Origin: Lachnospiraceae bacterium
Lineage (GTDB): Bacteria; Bacillota; Clostridia; Lachnospirales; Lachnospiraceae
Assembly (NCBI GenBank): GCA_017441585.1
Contig: JAFRWW010000009.1
Span: 192,456 to 256,455 of the forward strand
Reading direction: 5' to 3'
DNA: 64,000 nt
Under the pieces are notes generated by a model. It saw only the letters and a list, made by a program, of their open reading frames with translations. It made no database searches and had not been told where the DNA came from. Both the position numbers and the translations under genes were made by a program. This document shows positions 9,419 to 18,889 of this stretch, piece by piece (the stretch's first letter is position 1; each line of letters opens with the position of its first letter).

Positions 9419-10243
9419 TCAAAACTCGTCATCATTCGTAAACGAAGGAAAATCACTGCTACCGTAATTGTTATTACCGTAATTGTTATTACCGTAATTA
9501 TTGTTGTCGTAACTGTTGCCGTAGGTCTGGGTGGGAACGAAGGTATCGTCAGCCCTTCCCACGCCGTCATCACCCTTCAGTGAGCGATAGAGCTCAGCCT
9601 CGGTGGCATAATACCAGGGATTCACATAAAAAACGCCCAGAATACCCAGAGTAAAGAAGGTAAGTATGAACCAGCCGATGAAGGAAAGCTGCATACAGAA
9701 CACATTCCACTTATGTCCGTCCATCATCTCCCTTGAACGGGTGATGGCCTCATTGGCAGACAACTCCGGATTATCGGCTATTATATAGGGCACCATCAAA
9801 TAGGAATAGTGCTTGATGATGGCGGGTATCCAAAGCAGCAGTCCCCACAAAAACAGATACAGATCCCTCATGAAACCTGTTGCGATAACGCTCTTATAAT
9901 GAGGACTGAAGGCGTACACGATCTCCTTGAGATTGGCGCCGCCGTAGGAATTCTCCAAAAAGAATTTGCAGCATCCGAAATTCAGAGGATTCGTGATAAA
10001 GACCTTCATCACCGTAGCTATCACCATGGAAATGGCCAGAATGGACAAGACGATCATAACTATGGCCAGGATCTCTTCCGTGCTCATATCCTTGTCAAAA
10101 TTACTGAAATTACCTGACCTGTAGCCGGAGACGCCGCGGCCGCCTGCGGTACCTATAAGTACCAGACCAGCCAGGACACAAGGCCAGTAATTAGCCTTAA
10201 ACGCATCTTTTGCTCTTTCCTTGAGTTCTTGCGTGGTCCACAT
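9419..10243 (-). CDS. DUF975 family membrane protein with an Asn-rich repeat tail
   Basis: A 274-residue membrane protein. It opens with the family-typical LKERAKDAFKANYW and has several hydrophobic helices (about residues 20-45, 60-90, 120-150 and 180-210). The function of DUF975 proteins is unknown. The tail (about 235-265) is built of NYGNN pentapeptides, encoded by a 15-bp tandem repeat at 9461-9520. AAGGAGG lies 5 nt before the ATG and a consensus promoter is upstream, so this is probably the first gene of its own transcript, perhaps also reading into the receiver-EAL gene 43 bp later. Confidence 0.85.
   Translation of the reverse strand: MWTTQELKERAKDAFKANYWPCVLAGLVLIGTAGGRGVSGYRSGNFSNFDKDMSTEEILAIVMIVLSILAISMVIATVMKVFITNPLNFGCCKFFLENSYGGANLKEIVYAFSPHYKSVIATGFMRDLYLFLWGLLLWIPAIIKHYSYLMVPYIIADNPELSANEAITRSREMMDGHKWNVFCMQLSFIGWFILTFFTLGILGVFYVNPWYYATEAELYRSLKGDDGVGRADDTFVPTQTYGNSYDNNNYGNNNYGNNNYGSSDFPSFTNDDEF
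9461..9520. repeat. 15-bp coding tandem repeat (NYGNN units)
   Basis: The unit CCGTAATTGTTATTA appears twice in perfect form and then in drifted copies. It encodes NYGNN repeats in the DUF975 protein tail. Copy number of such repeats can vary between strains without breaking the frame. Confidence 0.8.
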
Positions 10244-10283
10244 AAAAACCTCCTTAAATACTATGTTATTAACTCAAACCATT

Positions 10284-10312
10284 ATTATACTTTATATCAT
10301 ACCTTATTTCAA
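10284..10312 (-). promoter_or_regulatory. SigA-type promoter of the DUF975 gene
   Basis: On the minus strand TTGAAA (10312-10307) and TATAAT (10289-10284) are separated by exactly 17 bp. The predicted transcript start is near 10277, giving a leader of about 35 nt before the ATG. Confidence 0.8.
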
Positions 10313-10359
10313 GTCGACCCCGATGGCGTCAGAGGATAAGCCCCGATGATACCGACGGA

Positions 10360-11880
10360 TCAGCCAAAGAGTGCCCTCTTCCTGTCGATCATCTCATCGA
10401 TCCTTTCGATATAGGCTGCCACTTCCTTCACATTATCGCAGCGCTCTATATTGCGCCGGCGCATGGTTCCATCAGGTGCCTTGGCTTCCCTTTCGGGATC
10501 GTCATAAACCCTCTTTGATATGGCGCCGGCACCCAGGGCCAGCACCGACTGGGTCTCCTCCATGGTGATCACATTATAGATGCAGTGTTTTCCCGGCTTA
10601 GCATAGCCTATGTTTTCTATATTGTCCGTGATGCGCTTCTGTCTGTAAAGATAATAGGGCTCCATACCCATATCCTGCACATAGCTCGTGACCAGATCCT
10701 GCATCTGTCCGGTGACATTTAAAGACAGCGTAGACATATCCCTGGTGATGAGTTTTTCCATGAGGGTGGAGCCCTTTTTCACAGCCAGGGAATGTACCGT
10801 AAGAGCGTCGGGCCCCAGAAGCTCTATGGCAGTCAGGGTCCGTTCCAGCTCATAATATCCCTCATCGGGAAGTCCCATGATGATATCCATGTTTATATTG
10901 TCAAAGCCTGCCCGGCGGGCGCACTCAAAAGCCAGCTCAGTCTGTCGGGGAGTGTGATGCCTGCCTATTATATCCAAAGTGGACTGGTTCATAGTCTGAG
11001 GATTCACGGAGATGCGGTTCACGCCGTACTCCTTGAGGACAGCCATCTTCTCATCATTGATGGTATCCGGCCTGCCCGCCTCACAGGTAAACTCATCCAC
11101 ACTTGAAAGATCAAAATTATCCTTTAAGCATTCCATCAAAAATGTGAGCTGCTCTATGGAAAGCGCGGTTGGAGTACCGCCTCCTATGTACACGCTGACC
11201 GGAGTTTTGTCCTTCATCAGACTTGCGCATACCTCCATCTCCCTCTTAAGCGCCATCATATACTTATCCACCATACCTCCGAAGGCGGAAATGGGATATG
11301 AGACAAAGGAGCAGTAAAGACACACGCTGGGACAGAAAGGTATGCCCACATAAAGGCTGTACCCCTCCCTCATGTCCTTAAGAATGCTCTGCTGTTTTTG
11401 GTAGACGGAAAGTGCCAGCTTTGATTTTTTCCTGCTGACATGAAACTCATTCTCAAACACCCGCACCGCAGCCTCTTCGCTGCCCTCGCGGCGTATGAGT
11501 TTTGAAAGAAAATGTACCGGACGCACGCCGGTAAGACAGCCCCAGGGAAGTGAACGCCCCTCAAGAGCAGTCTCAAGGGTAGAATACAGAAGTTTTTTGA
11601 GAGTGCTGCGCACTGCCTCGGTCATGCTGTGATCATCATCCGTCCTGACCCTCATGGCATTTTCCACATCGCCGGTAAAGACACGGACTACCCCCATCTC
11701 AAACTTAAGATAAAGGGTCCTGCTTTCTTTCGTCAGACTGAGGGCGGAATCATCCAGAGTATGATCGTCATCACTGGAGGACACCACTTGGTCATCGGGA
11801 AAAAACGCCCGGCAAATGGATATGGCAGCTCCCTCAAAGAGCTCTTTATTATCCGCATTGTCAAAAATAATATTTATCAT
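10360..11880 (-). CDS. hemZ: Coproporphyrinogen III oxidase-like radical SAM protein HemZ
   Basis: A 506-residue radical SAM enzyme. The iron-sulfur motif is C183-x3-C187-x2-C190 in FCPSVCLYC, within the HemZ-like stretch YVGIPFCPSVCLYC, followed by YIGGGTPTAL and MDIIMGLPDEG. The N-terminal 170 residues are the extension that marks HemZ rather than HemN or HemW. The family is annotated as oxygen-independent coproporphyrinogen dehydrogenase, but the activity of HemZ is less well proven than that of HemN. No other haem gene is in the window. Its ATG overlaps the stop of the MBL hydrolase gene (ATGA), so the two are translated together. Confidence 0.87.
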   Translation of the reverse strand: MINIIFDNADNKELFEGAAISICRAFFPDDQVVSSSDDDHTLDDSALSLTKESRTLYLKFEMGVVRVFTGDVENAMRVRTDDDHSMTEAVRSTLKKLLYSTLETALEGRSLPWGCLTGVRPVHFLSKLIRREGSEEAAVRVFENEFHVSRKKSKLALSVYQKQQSILKDMREGYSLYVGIPFCPSVCLYCSFVSYPISAFGGMVDKYMMALKREMEVCASLMKDKTPVSVYIGGGTPTALSIEQLTFLMECLKDNFDLSSVDEFTCEAGRPDTINDEKMAVLKEYGVNRISVNPQTMNQSTLDIIGRHHTPRQTELAFECARRAGFDNINMDIIMGLPDEGYYELERTLTAIELLGPDALTVHSLAVKKGSTLMEKLITRDMSTLSLNVTGQMQDLVTSYVQDMGMEPYYLYRQKRITDNIENIGYAKPGKHCIYNVITMEETQSVLALGAGAISKRVYDDPEREAKAPDGTMRRRNIERCDNVKEVAAYIERIDEMIDRKRALFG

Positions 11881-12521
11881 GCTAAAAAGGGATTAAACTT
11901 TTTTTCATCGCCAATGGTAGTGGTGCCGCCGTGTCCGGGATATACCTTAGTGTCATCCGGCAGCGGGAAGAGCTTCGTCTTTACAGACTCAACCAAAGTG
12001 CCCATGCTGCCGCCGGGGAAATCGGTTCGTCCGACAGACCCTTCAAACAGCGTATCGCCGCTTATCAAAAGACCTGCTTCCTCAATGTAAAAGCAGCAGC
12101 CGCCGGGGGTGTGTCCCGGGGTAAAAAACGTCTTCAGCTTTATGCCGCAAAGCTCGATCTCTTCATCGTCGCGAAGCAGCTCGTCGGGAGTCACCGTCAC
12201 CACCAGGCCGTGGGAGCCGCTTAAATTTTTGTGTTCATCACTCAAAAGCTCCACTTCATCCGCGCCTGCGTAGATTTTGCAATGGGAAAGCTGGCGGAGC
12301 TTTGCCACTCCCAGTATATGGTCAAAATGTCCGTGGGTCAGCACTATGGCTCCCACGCTTATATCCATGTCCTTTAAGGCTCTGAAGATGTCGGCGCCAT
12401 GATCCGCGGGGTCAAAGACGATGGCTTGCTTTTCCTGTCCTTCGCCTTTGTCTCTGTATACAAAATAACAGTTAGTGGATACACTGCCCAGGACCATGCG
12501 GCCTGATTTAATTTCGTTCAT
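11877..12521 (-). CDS. Metallo-beta-lactamase fold hydrolase (glyoxalase II-like, YcbL type)
   Basis: A 214-residue protein with the MBL metal motif THGHFDH (residues 62-68), further ligands in FFTPGHTPGGCCFY, SGDTLF and YPGHGGTT. The order and short length fit YcbL/GloB-type thiolester hydrolases; the substrate is unknown. It overlaps hemZ by 4 bp and follows the RSH gene after 65 bp. Confidence 0.85.
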   Translation of the reverse strand: MNEIKSGRMVLGSVSTNCYFVYRDKGEGQEKQAIVFDPADHGADIFRALKDMDISVGAIVLTHGHFDHILGVAKLRQLSHCKIYAGADEVELLSDEHKNLSGSHGLVVTVTPDELLRDDEEIELCGIKLKTFFTPGHTPGGCCFYIEEAGLLISGDTLFEGSVGRTDFPGGSMGTLVESVKTKLFPLPDDTKVYPGHGGTTTIGDEKKFNPFLA

Positions 12522-12586
12522 ATCTTACCTCAATATCATTTTTTTAAGCCTGCTCTTTGCCTGCGCGGGATGTACATGTTAAATCA

Positions 12587-14935
12587 TCAAGTTCTTTCTA
12601 TCCCCACCACACCGTCGATGGCGTTCAGTTTCTTGATGATGTCTTCAAGGGCTCTGGCGCTGCTGATCTCGAAGGAGAGGTCGATGGTGGCGACGTTCTG
12701 CTTGGAGACGCGGGAATTTATGCTGTTTATGCTGATTCCCGAATCGCTGACGGTTCTGGTGACATCGGCCAAAAGTCCCTGTCGGTTGTTTGCATATATG
12801 TTGAGCTCTGCCTGGTAGCTGGTATTGCGGCCTTCCTCGGGAGTCTTTTCCCAGTACACGTCTATGAGCCTGAAGCCGTCACTTTCCCTAAGCTGCTTCA
12901 CATTCTGGCAGGTGGCTCTGTGTATGGATATGCCGCGGCCTCTGGTGACGAAGCCCACTATCTGATCTCCGGGAACAGGGGAACAGCACTTTGAGAAACG
13001 CACCGCCATGTCCGAAAATCCGTTGACTATGACTCCGTTGCCCTTGCTCTTGCCACCCTTCATGAGGGCCTGGCTCAGTCTGTTCTCGGCAGCCTCGTTG
13101 ACGCCGGCCATTATCTCTTCGTCCGTAAGCTCTACCTTGGGGGCAAATTTTTCCACCAGACGGTTTATGACCTGGCCCTCTCTGATACCGCCGTTATAAA
13201 TAGCCGCATACAGGGAATTGATGGAATTGATGTTAAATGTGGAAGCCACCTCCAAAAGATGCTCCGGCTTTAAAAGGGGCGTCGGATCTATGTTGTTGTT
13301 CTTACAGTAATTCTCCAGCGCGCGCCTGCCGCCCTCGGAGCTTTCATCCTTATTCTCATGCTTAAAATACTGGAGTATCTTGTTTTTGGCCTGAACGGAA
13401 TGGACTATCTTAAGCCAGTCCGCGGAGGGCTTTGCATTGGGGGAAGTGATGATCTCCACCTGATCCCCGGTCTGCACCACATAATCCTTCTTTTTCTGCT
13501 CGCCGTTAACCCTGGCGCCCACCATGTGATCGCCCACATTTGAATGGATGTAGTAGGCGAAATCTATGACAGTGGAACCCGCGGGCAGATCCTTGATATC
13601 ACCCTGGGGAGTAAAACAGTATACATGATCCGAGAAAAATGAAAACTCCCTCTTTATGACATCCAGCCATTCCTTGTTGTCGGTCATATCCTTGTTCCAC
13701 TCCAGCATCTGCTTAAGCCAGGTGAGCTTTTCCTCATCCGAATCGGCAGGGCCCGACTTTTCTATGCCGGCCTTATACTTCCAGTGCGCCGCGATACCGT
13801 ATTCAGCCCTCTCATGCATCTCATGGGTACGGATCTGTATCTCAAAGGGCGTGCCGGTGGGTCCGAACAAAGTGGTATGCAGGGACTGATACATGTTGGA
13901 CTTAGGCATGGCGATGTAGTCCTTGAACCTGCCGGGCATGGGCTTATACATGTCATGTATGATACCCAGTGCAGCGTAACAGTCCTTTACGTCATCCACG
14001 ATTATACGCACGGCAAAAAGATCATAGATCTGATCTATGGTCTTGTTCTGGAGCTTCATTTTTTTGTATATGGAATAAAAATGCTTTATCCTGCCGTCTA
14101 TGTCGGCCTTGATATTGGCATTCTCGATATGCTTCGTGACATCCTTTACTATGTCGACTATATACTGCTCCCTGTCTGACTTTTTAAGGGCGATCTGTTT
14201 TACCAGCTCCTCATACTCATCGGGGACCAGATACTTTAAAGAAAGATCATCCAGCTCCACCTTGATCTTTGATATACCCAGCCTGTTGGCTATGGGAGCG
14301 TAGATCTCTATAGTCTCAAGGGCTATATACTGCTGCTTCTCCGGCTTCATATAAGACAGAGTGCGCATGTTGTGCAGGCGGTCTGCCAGCTTGATCAGAA
14401 TGACGCGCAGGTCCCTGGACATGGCCAGAAACATCTTGCGCAGGTTCTCGCTCTGGGCCTCCAGACGGTCGCCGTTAAACTGCAGCTTTGACAGCTTGGT
14501 CACGCCGTCCACCAGGGCTGCCACATCCTCGGAGAATTCATTTTTGAGATCCTCCTCGGTCATGATGGTGTCCTCCACCACATCGTGAAGGATGCCCGCC
14601 GATATGGCTTCCTTATCCATACCCAGATCCGCAAGAGTGATGGCCACGCACAGGGGATGTATGATATAAGGCTCACCTGATCGTCTGACCTGATCCTTAT
14701 GGGCCCTGTCCGCCGTATCATAGGCCTTCCTGATCATCTGCACATCCTGCTCCGGAAGATACTTGCTTACGCTTTCGATCAGGGTGGAATAGAGCTCTTC
14801 AGGAGACTGGAACTCTCTTTCCGCACGGATACGGCCGTCATCAAGTATCACATCACTGTTTTTGATGCGCTCATACTCGCTATCGGCTATTCCCGCACTG
14901 CTGACTCTGGTTTTCTGATCATTATTTTCTGACAT
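12587..14935 (-). CDS. relA: Bifunctional (p)ppGpp synthase/hydrolase (RSH)
   Basis: A 782-residue protein with full RSH layout: HD hydrolase domain (about 55-205, HDVVEDT at 117-123), (p)ppGpp synthase domain (about 255-370), TGS domain (about 430-490, CFTPQGDIKDLPAGSTVIDFAY region), a zinc-finger/helical part with FSKCCSPVPGD, and a C-terminal ACT domain (about 700-780). Both catalytic domains look intact, so it should make and degrade the stringent-response alarmone. It starts 3 bp after the thyA stop codon, so it is in the same transcript as thyA. Confidence 0.95.
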   Translation of the reverse strand: MSENNDQKTRVSSAGIADSEYERIKNSDVILDDGRIRAEREFQSPEELYSTLIESVSKYLPEQDVQMIRKAYDTADRAHKDQVRRSGEPYIIHPLCVAITLADLGMDKEAISAGILHDVVEDTIMTEEDLKNEFSEDVAALVDGVTKLSKLQFNGDRLEAQSENLRKMFLAMSRDLRVILIKLADRLHNMRTLSYMKPEKQQYIALETIEIYAPIANRLGISKIKVELDDLSLKYLVPDEYEELVKQIALKKSDREQYIVDIVKDVTKHIENANIKADIDGRIKHFYSIYKKMKLQNKTIDQIYDLFAVRIIVDDVKDCYAALGIIHDMYKPMPGRFKDYIAMPKSNMYQSLHTTLFGPTGTPFEIQIRTHEMHERAEYGIAAHWKYKAGIEKSGPADSDEEKLTWLKQMLEWNKDMTDNKEWLDVIKREFSFFSDHVYCFTPQGDIKDLPAGSTVIDFAYYIHSNVGDHMVGARVNGEQKKKDYVVQTGDQVEIITSPNAKPSADWLKIVHSVQAKNKILQYFKHENKDESSEGGRRALENYCKNNNIDPTPLLKPEHLLEVASTFNINSINSLYAAIYNGGIREGQVINRLVEKFAPKVELTDEEIMAGVNEAAENRLSQALMKGGKSKGNGVIVNGFSDMAVRFSKCCSPVPGDQIVGFVTRGRGISIHRATCQNVKQLRESDGFRLIDVYWEKTPEEGRNTSYQAELNIYANNRQGLLADVTRTVSDSGISINSINSRVSKQNVATIDLSFEISSARALEDIIKKLNAIDGVVGIERT

Positions 14936-14938
14936 AGA

Positions 14939-15781
14939 TCACACCGCCACCGGAATTTTTATTTGAGGGCCCGTAACATAACCCTCCAGTTCAAAATCAT
15001 CGGGCGTAAAGGAGTAGAAGTCCTTTATGCTCTCATTCATCTTAAAAACCGGAGCGGGATTCTCCTGTCTGCTGATGAGTTCCCTCACCAGTTCCACGTG
15101 TCTGTCATAGATATGACAGTCAGCGATGACTTGTACTAATTCTCCCGCTCTCATGCCACACACCTGAGCGAACATATGCAGTAGCACTGCATATTGTACC
15201 ACATTCCAGTTGTTTGCGGTAAGTACATCCGACGAACGCTGGTTCAGTATGGCATTTAAGACCAAAATACCGTCCTTATCCTGAGTCACGTTAAAGGTCA
15301 TGCTGTAGGCACAGGGGTAAAGATTCATCTCACATAATTCACTGTGCACGTACAGATTAGTTAATATACGTCTGGAAAAAGGATTATTTTGCAGATCGTA
15401 CAAAACTCTGTCGACCTGGTCCATATCTCCCTCTTTGTAATGGTGCTTAACTCCCAGCTGATAGCCGTAGGCCTTGCCTATGCTGCCGTCGGGATCCGCC
15501 CAGGAATCCCAGATATGGCTGTGCAGATCCTTTATGTTGTTGGATTTCTTCTGCCAGATCCAGAGGATCTCGTCGATGGCATTCTTAAATCCGGTCTTCC
15601 TGTAGGTTATGATGGGAAACTCTTCCCTGAGGTCATAACGGTTCACCACGCCGAAGCGCTTGATGGTATAGGCGCTGGAACCGTCCTCCCAATGGGGACG
15701 CACCTTTTCTCCTTTAGTATCAGTGCCGTTTTCCAAAATGTCAAGACACATGTTTTTGAAAATGATATCCGCTTTACTCAT
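14939..15781 (-). CDS. thyA: Thymidylate synthase (ThyA)
   Basis: A 280-residue enzyme converting dUMP and methylene-tetrahydrofolate to dTMP. Visible are the Arg pair and loop SRRILTNLYV, the active-site Cys in NLYPCAYSM, the DVLTANNWNVVQYA segment that replaces the classical GxPFN motif as in other Clostridia ThyA, and DCHIYDRHVE. I start at the ATG at 15781 (MSKADIIF), which has GGAGAAAGAAG upstream; the frame extends 11 codons further. No dihydrofolate reductase is adjacent. The RSH gene follows 3 bp later. Confidence 0.93.
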   Translation of the reverse strand: MSKADIIFKNMCLDILENGTDTKGEKVRPHWEDGSSAYTIKRFGVVNRYDLREEFPIITYRKTGFKNAIDEILWIWQKKSNNIKDLHSHIWDSWADPDGSIGKAYGYQLGVKHHYKEGDMDQVDRVLYDLQNNPFSRRILTNLYVHSELCEMNLYPCAYSMTFNVTQDKDGILVLNAILNQRSSDVLTANNWNVVQYAVLLHMFAQVCGMRAGELVQVIADCHIYDRHVELVRELISRQENPAPVFKMNESIKDFYSFTPDDFELEGYVTGPQIKIPVAV

Positions 15782-15812
15782 GATCTTCTTCTTTCTCCAT
15801 CTGTAATCTTTC

Positions 15813-15907
15813 AAGATCCTTCCTGTTGCTTCGCAAACCCTCGATTTTCATCCTAAGGGGTACCGCTCAGGATGACAATCGATATGATCTCACGCTCAGG
15901 ATGACAG
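15813..15907. repeat. Dispersed repeat cluster upstream of thyA
   Basis: Contains AAGATCCTTCC next to TGTTGCTTCGCAA and then two CTCAGGATGACA ends. The first 24 bp are identical to 60602-60625, which shows that the same element sits at two places 45 kb apart. It lies between the ATP-grasp gene and thyA. Confidence 0.85.
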
Positions 15908-16792
15908 TTCTCTCATAATATGATCCATGATTTCCACTCCCAGGTCCACCCCGGTGCACTCATAAGTGCTCACAAACTGGGGATTGGAATTCACCTCGCA
16001 TAAAAGAGGTCCTTCATCAGACTGTAAAATATCCACCCCCGCAAAGTCAAGATGTAAAATCTCCATACAGCGTTTTGCCAGTGTGACCTCCTCATCCGTG
16101 GGCTTGTAGGCCCTGCCGCTTCCGCCGTTTGAGATATTGGCCCTGAAATCATTATCATTTATCCTCATCATGGCCGCCACGCACTTATCACCCACCATGT
16201 TGAGCCTTAAGTCCCTGCCCGCTGCCTCCTTTATGAAGCGCTGGGCGATGAGCGGTCTTCTGCCATACTTCTTAAGAATTTCACGAGCCTGCGACAGATC
16301 CTGAGCCAGATAGACCTGGGCGCCAAAGGACCCGCAGCACTCCTTGATCACCAGCGGATAACCCAGAAGCTCGCCTGTTTTATCAAAGAAAGATACATCC
16401 TCATATCCCAGGTTATCATAGGTAAAGGGAAGGGGCACACTCAAAGGCTGTGATATATACTGCGCCGACAGGGTCAGATAAGTATCCGCCTTGTCATCGC
16501 AAAGGGCGATGGCGTCCGCTTCGTTAAACAGCCTTAGGCCTGCCCTTTCAAGGCATCTTCCAAGCCTCACATCCTTATCCCAGAATATACAGAAGTCATA
16601 GTCTGTCGCGATCTCATCGATGCCTCCCGGGAGGATGAGCTCAGGGGCTGCATTGGTCATGATGTCAAGCTCCATGTCTCTCTTATCTGCGGCCTTTTTA
16701 AGCCTCTCATAAAGTATCTTAAACTTTTCAAGCCCCAGAAAGGCGTTTACCAGCAATATCCCCTTTAACAGTCTGTCAGAATGAGCGCTCAA
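15896..16792 (-). CDS. RimK-like ATP-grasp ligase
   Basis: A protein of up to 298 residues with an ATP-grasp fold: PLVIKECCGSFGAQVYLA (nucleotide-binding loop, about 160-177), RPLIAQRFIKEAAGRDLRL, and the metal-binding end FAGVDILQSDEGPLLCEVNSNPQ. RimK-like enzymes join amino acids, often Glu, to a carboxylate; the substrate here is unknown. The annotated start is a TTG inside the end of the EAL gene (17-bp overlap). An AAAGGGG lies ten codons in, just ahead of TTG and CTG codons near 16757-16752, so the real start may be there (GILLVNAFL region). Confidence 0.75.
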   Translation of the reverse strand: MSAHSDRLLKGILLVNAFLGLEKFKILYERLKKAADKRDMELDIMTNAAPELILPGGIDEIATDYDFCIFWDKDVRLGRCLERAGLRLFNEADAIALCDDKADTYLTLSAQYISQPLSVPLPFTYDNLGYEDVSFFDKTGELLGYPLVIKECCGSFGAQVYLAQDLSQAREILKKYGRRPLIAQRFIKEAAGRDLRLNMVGDKCVAAMMRINDNDFRANISNGGSGRAYKPTDEEVTLAKRCMEILHLDFAGVDILQSDEGPLLCEVNSNPQFVSTYECTGVDLGVEIMDHIMRELSS

Positions 16793-18734
16793 ATCTGGTC
16801 TCCTCTCCTATGATCACCGCCGCATTTTTTTCAAGGGTCACCAGCAGTTCCTCGGGGGGCATGGGCCTGTAAAAGCCATTGCCTTGCATGTGGGTGATAC
16901 CCAGATTCTTAAGCTCCGAATATTCCTTCTGGCTCTCCACTCCCACCGCCGTCACTATCATACGAAGCTGCAGCAGCATGCGGCAGAGCACTCTCATGGA
17001 CTGTCTGGATCTCTCTCCGTCAAAGTACTGCCGGATCACATCCTCGCCTATCTTTATATAGTCCTTTGAGATGGCTGTGACCCTGTCCGGGTCTATGAGA
17101 CGGTTACCGTAATCATCTATGGCAAAAAGAGCCCCCTGGGAGGTCAGACGGTTCATGTTCCTGTTCAGATTTCCCGTCATGTACTCCGCAGTGTTCTCCG
17201 ATATCTCAAATCTGAAAAAAGAGGCCGGCACATTGTACTCATCCATGATGGCTATGAGCTTATCGGCCAGATCTCTTTGCTGACACTGGACCATGGAAAG
17301 ATTCACGGCGATCCTGCCCACGCCAATCTTTTTGAGATCATGATCCCTTATGAAGGTGCAGACCTGTCGGAACACCTCAAAGCCCAGCTCATTTATCTCA
17401 CCGCTGGCCTCGGCAGCGGGAAGTATATATTTATTGTCAAAAAATATGCCCCTGGAATCCCTGATGCGCATGAGGGCTTCCACCTCGCTGACCCTGCTCT
17501 CATACACAGGGAAAATAGGCTGATAATATACCTCCACCCTGTTTTCCGCTGTCGCTCCCCGAAGCTCTGCGTTCACATGCTCCACAGCCTCCATCTCCCT
17601 GAGCTGACGCCGGTCTATACAAATATAGTCGGTCTGTTCCCCAAGTATCTTACGGGCGTAATAATTGATGCCGTCCATAATGCTCCGGGAAGTGATCCCC
17701 TTCACCATGCGCACCGCCGGATAGACCACCACGCCGGCCTTCATCTCAAACTCCACCGGACTTGTGCCCCCGGTCTCATCTATAGCCCAGGCCTTTGAAA
17801 AACGGTCTCTTATGCTGTCCACCCTGTCAAAAAAGAATTCATCCTTTTCAAAGATCAGGACAAAAGCCTCGTCCTCCAGGGAAAAGACCTTGGCCCCCTT
17901 TTGGGACCTGAAATAATCAGCCGCCTGCCGAAGGAGCCTTGAAGTAATGGTAGTGCCCGCAATCTCATTCATATTTGAAAAACCGCTGATGGCCACATAA
18001 CAGATGTTGGCCCGCTTATTTTCCTGACACAGGTTATCCAGATAAACATGGCAGGCGTCCCTGTTAAAAGTATCGTAAAGCCTGTCCATATACACATCCG
18101 CCGACTCCAGCACCATGTACATAAGGGTCAGCATCACCGCCAGTCCCAGGGATGCCACCTGACGTCTGGGGAACAGCCATTGCGACAGGACGGAACCCGC
18201 CATGATCACGCAAGAGAGATAAACAGCCGTGCGGCGGTTATCCGAAATGCTCCTGCGTCCCGACATCGTGTATGCCACGCAGATGAGCACATATATTATG
18301 ACTGCCGTCAGAGCCGTGGCAGCAGCAGGACCATTGGACATGGAATCGGGCGAATAATAAGGGAGCCTCAAACACAAGGGTATGCTCACTATAAGGGGCA
18401 GCAGATATACCATGCGTTTGTCCCCGAAGATCACCGCCACCATATATATCTCAGACAGGGTATAACAAAGCAGTGAAAAGCCCACCGCGACATAGGATAT
18501 CAAAAACAGTCTCCGGGACAGGTCAATGAGCCACGCATAGGCGTCACCTGTCAAAAGCTCCAGGACACCGGGACATATCTCAAAGGCACAGCAGGACAGA
18601 CATGAAAAAATGAGCGCCATAAAAACCCTCTCCCTCGTGATGCGCAGTTTTAACCTGAAGGAAAAAAGCACCAGCACCATGAGGATGAAGATAAGCGCTA
18701 TTATCTGGATTTGCAGAAAATTGATATAATTCAT
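16776..18734 (-). CDS. Membrane-anchored degenerate GGDEF-EAL protein
   Basis: A 652-residue protein. Seven or so hydrophobic helices fill residues 1-215, then a GGDEF-like region without a recognisable GGDEF motif (about 220-370) and an EAL domain (about 385-635). EAL motifs are mixed: EVEALMRI, AVNLS and FEISENT are kept, DDFG becomes DDYGN, KLDR becomes IKIGED, and the usual AEGVE reads AVGVES. The activity is therefore doubtful; it may be a c-di-GMP sensor. The start has GGGATGG upstream. The N-terminal membrane part suggests it senses an envelope signal. Confidence 0.82.
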   Translation of the reverse strand: MNYINFLQIQIIALIFILMVLVLFSFRLKLRITRERVFMALIFSCLSCCAFEICPGVLELLTGDAYAWLIDLSRRLFLISYVAVGFSLLCYTLSEIYMVAVIFGDKRMVYLLPLIVSIPLCLRLPYYSPDSMSNGPAAATALTAVIIYVLICVAYTMSGRRSISDNRRTAVYLSCVIMAGSVLSQWLFPRRQVASLGLAVMLTLMYMVLESADVYMDRLYDTFNRDACHVYLDNLCQENKRANICYVAISGFSNMNEIAGTTITSRLLRQAADYFRSQKGAKVFSLEDEAFVLIFEKDEFFFDRVDSIRDRFSKAWAIDETGGTSPVEFEMKAGVVVYPAVRMVKGITSRSIMDGINYYARKILGEQTDYICIDRRQLREMEAVEHVNAELRGATAENRVEVYYQPIFPVYESRVSEVEALMRIRDSRGIFFDNKYILPAAEASGEINELGFEVFRQVCTFIRDHDLKKIGVGRIAVNLSMVQCQQRDLADKLIAIMDEYNVPASFFRFEISENTAEYMTGNLNRNMNRLTSQGALFAIDDYGNRLIDPDRVTAISKDYIKIGEDVIRQYFDGERSRQSMRVLCRMLLQLRMIVTAVGVESQKEYSELKNLGITHMQGNGFYRPMPPEELLVTLEKNAAVIIGEETRFERSF

Positions 18735-18784
18735 AGTCCATCCCTAAAAAAATTAAGATATATTTTATCACAAATTGAAAATAC

Positions 18785-18813
18785 TTGCTATTTAAATTAC
18801 ATTTTAGTACAAT
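18785..18813 (+). promoter_or_regulatory. SigA-type promoter of the ABC-F gene
   Basis: TTGCTA (18785-18790) and TACAAT (18808-18813) are separated by exactly 17 bp. The transcript would start near 18820, leaving a leader of about 70 nt that contains a fragment (GGCGAAGAATCTT) of the dispersed repeat. Confidence 0.75.
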
Positions 18814-18889
18814 GTTTGTTGTTTTTTTGAGTCGACAAACACATATTTCATTCTAAGCAAGGCGAAGAATCTTAAAGAAAGGTAAAAAA

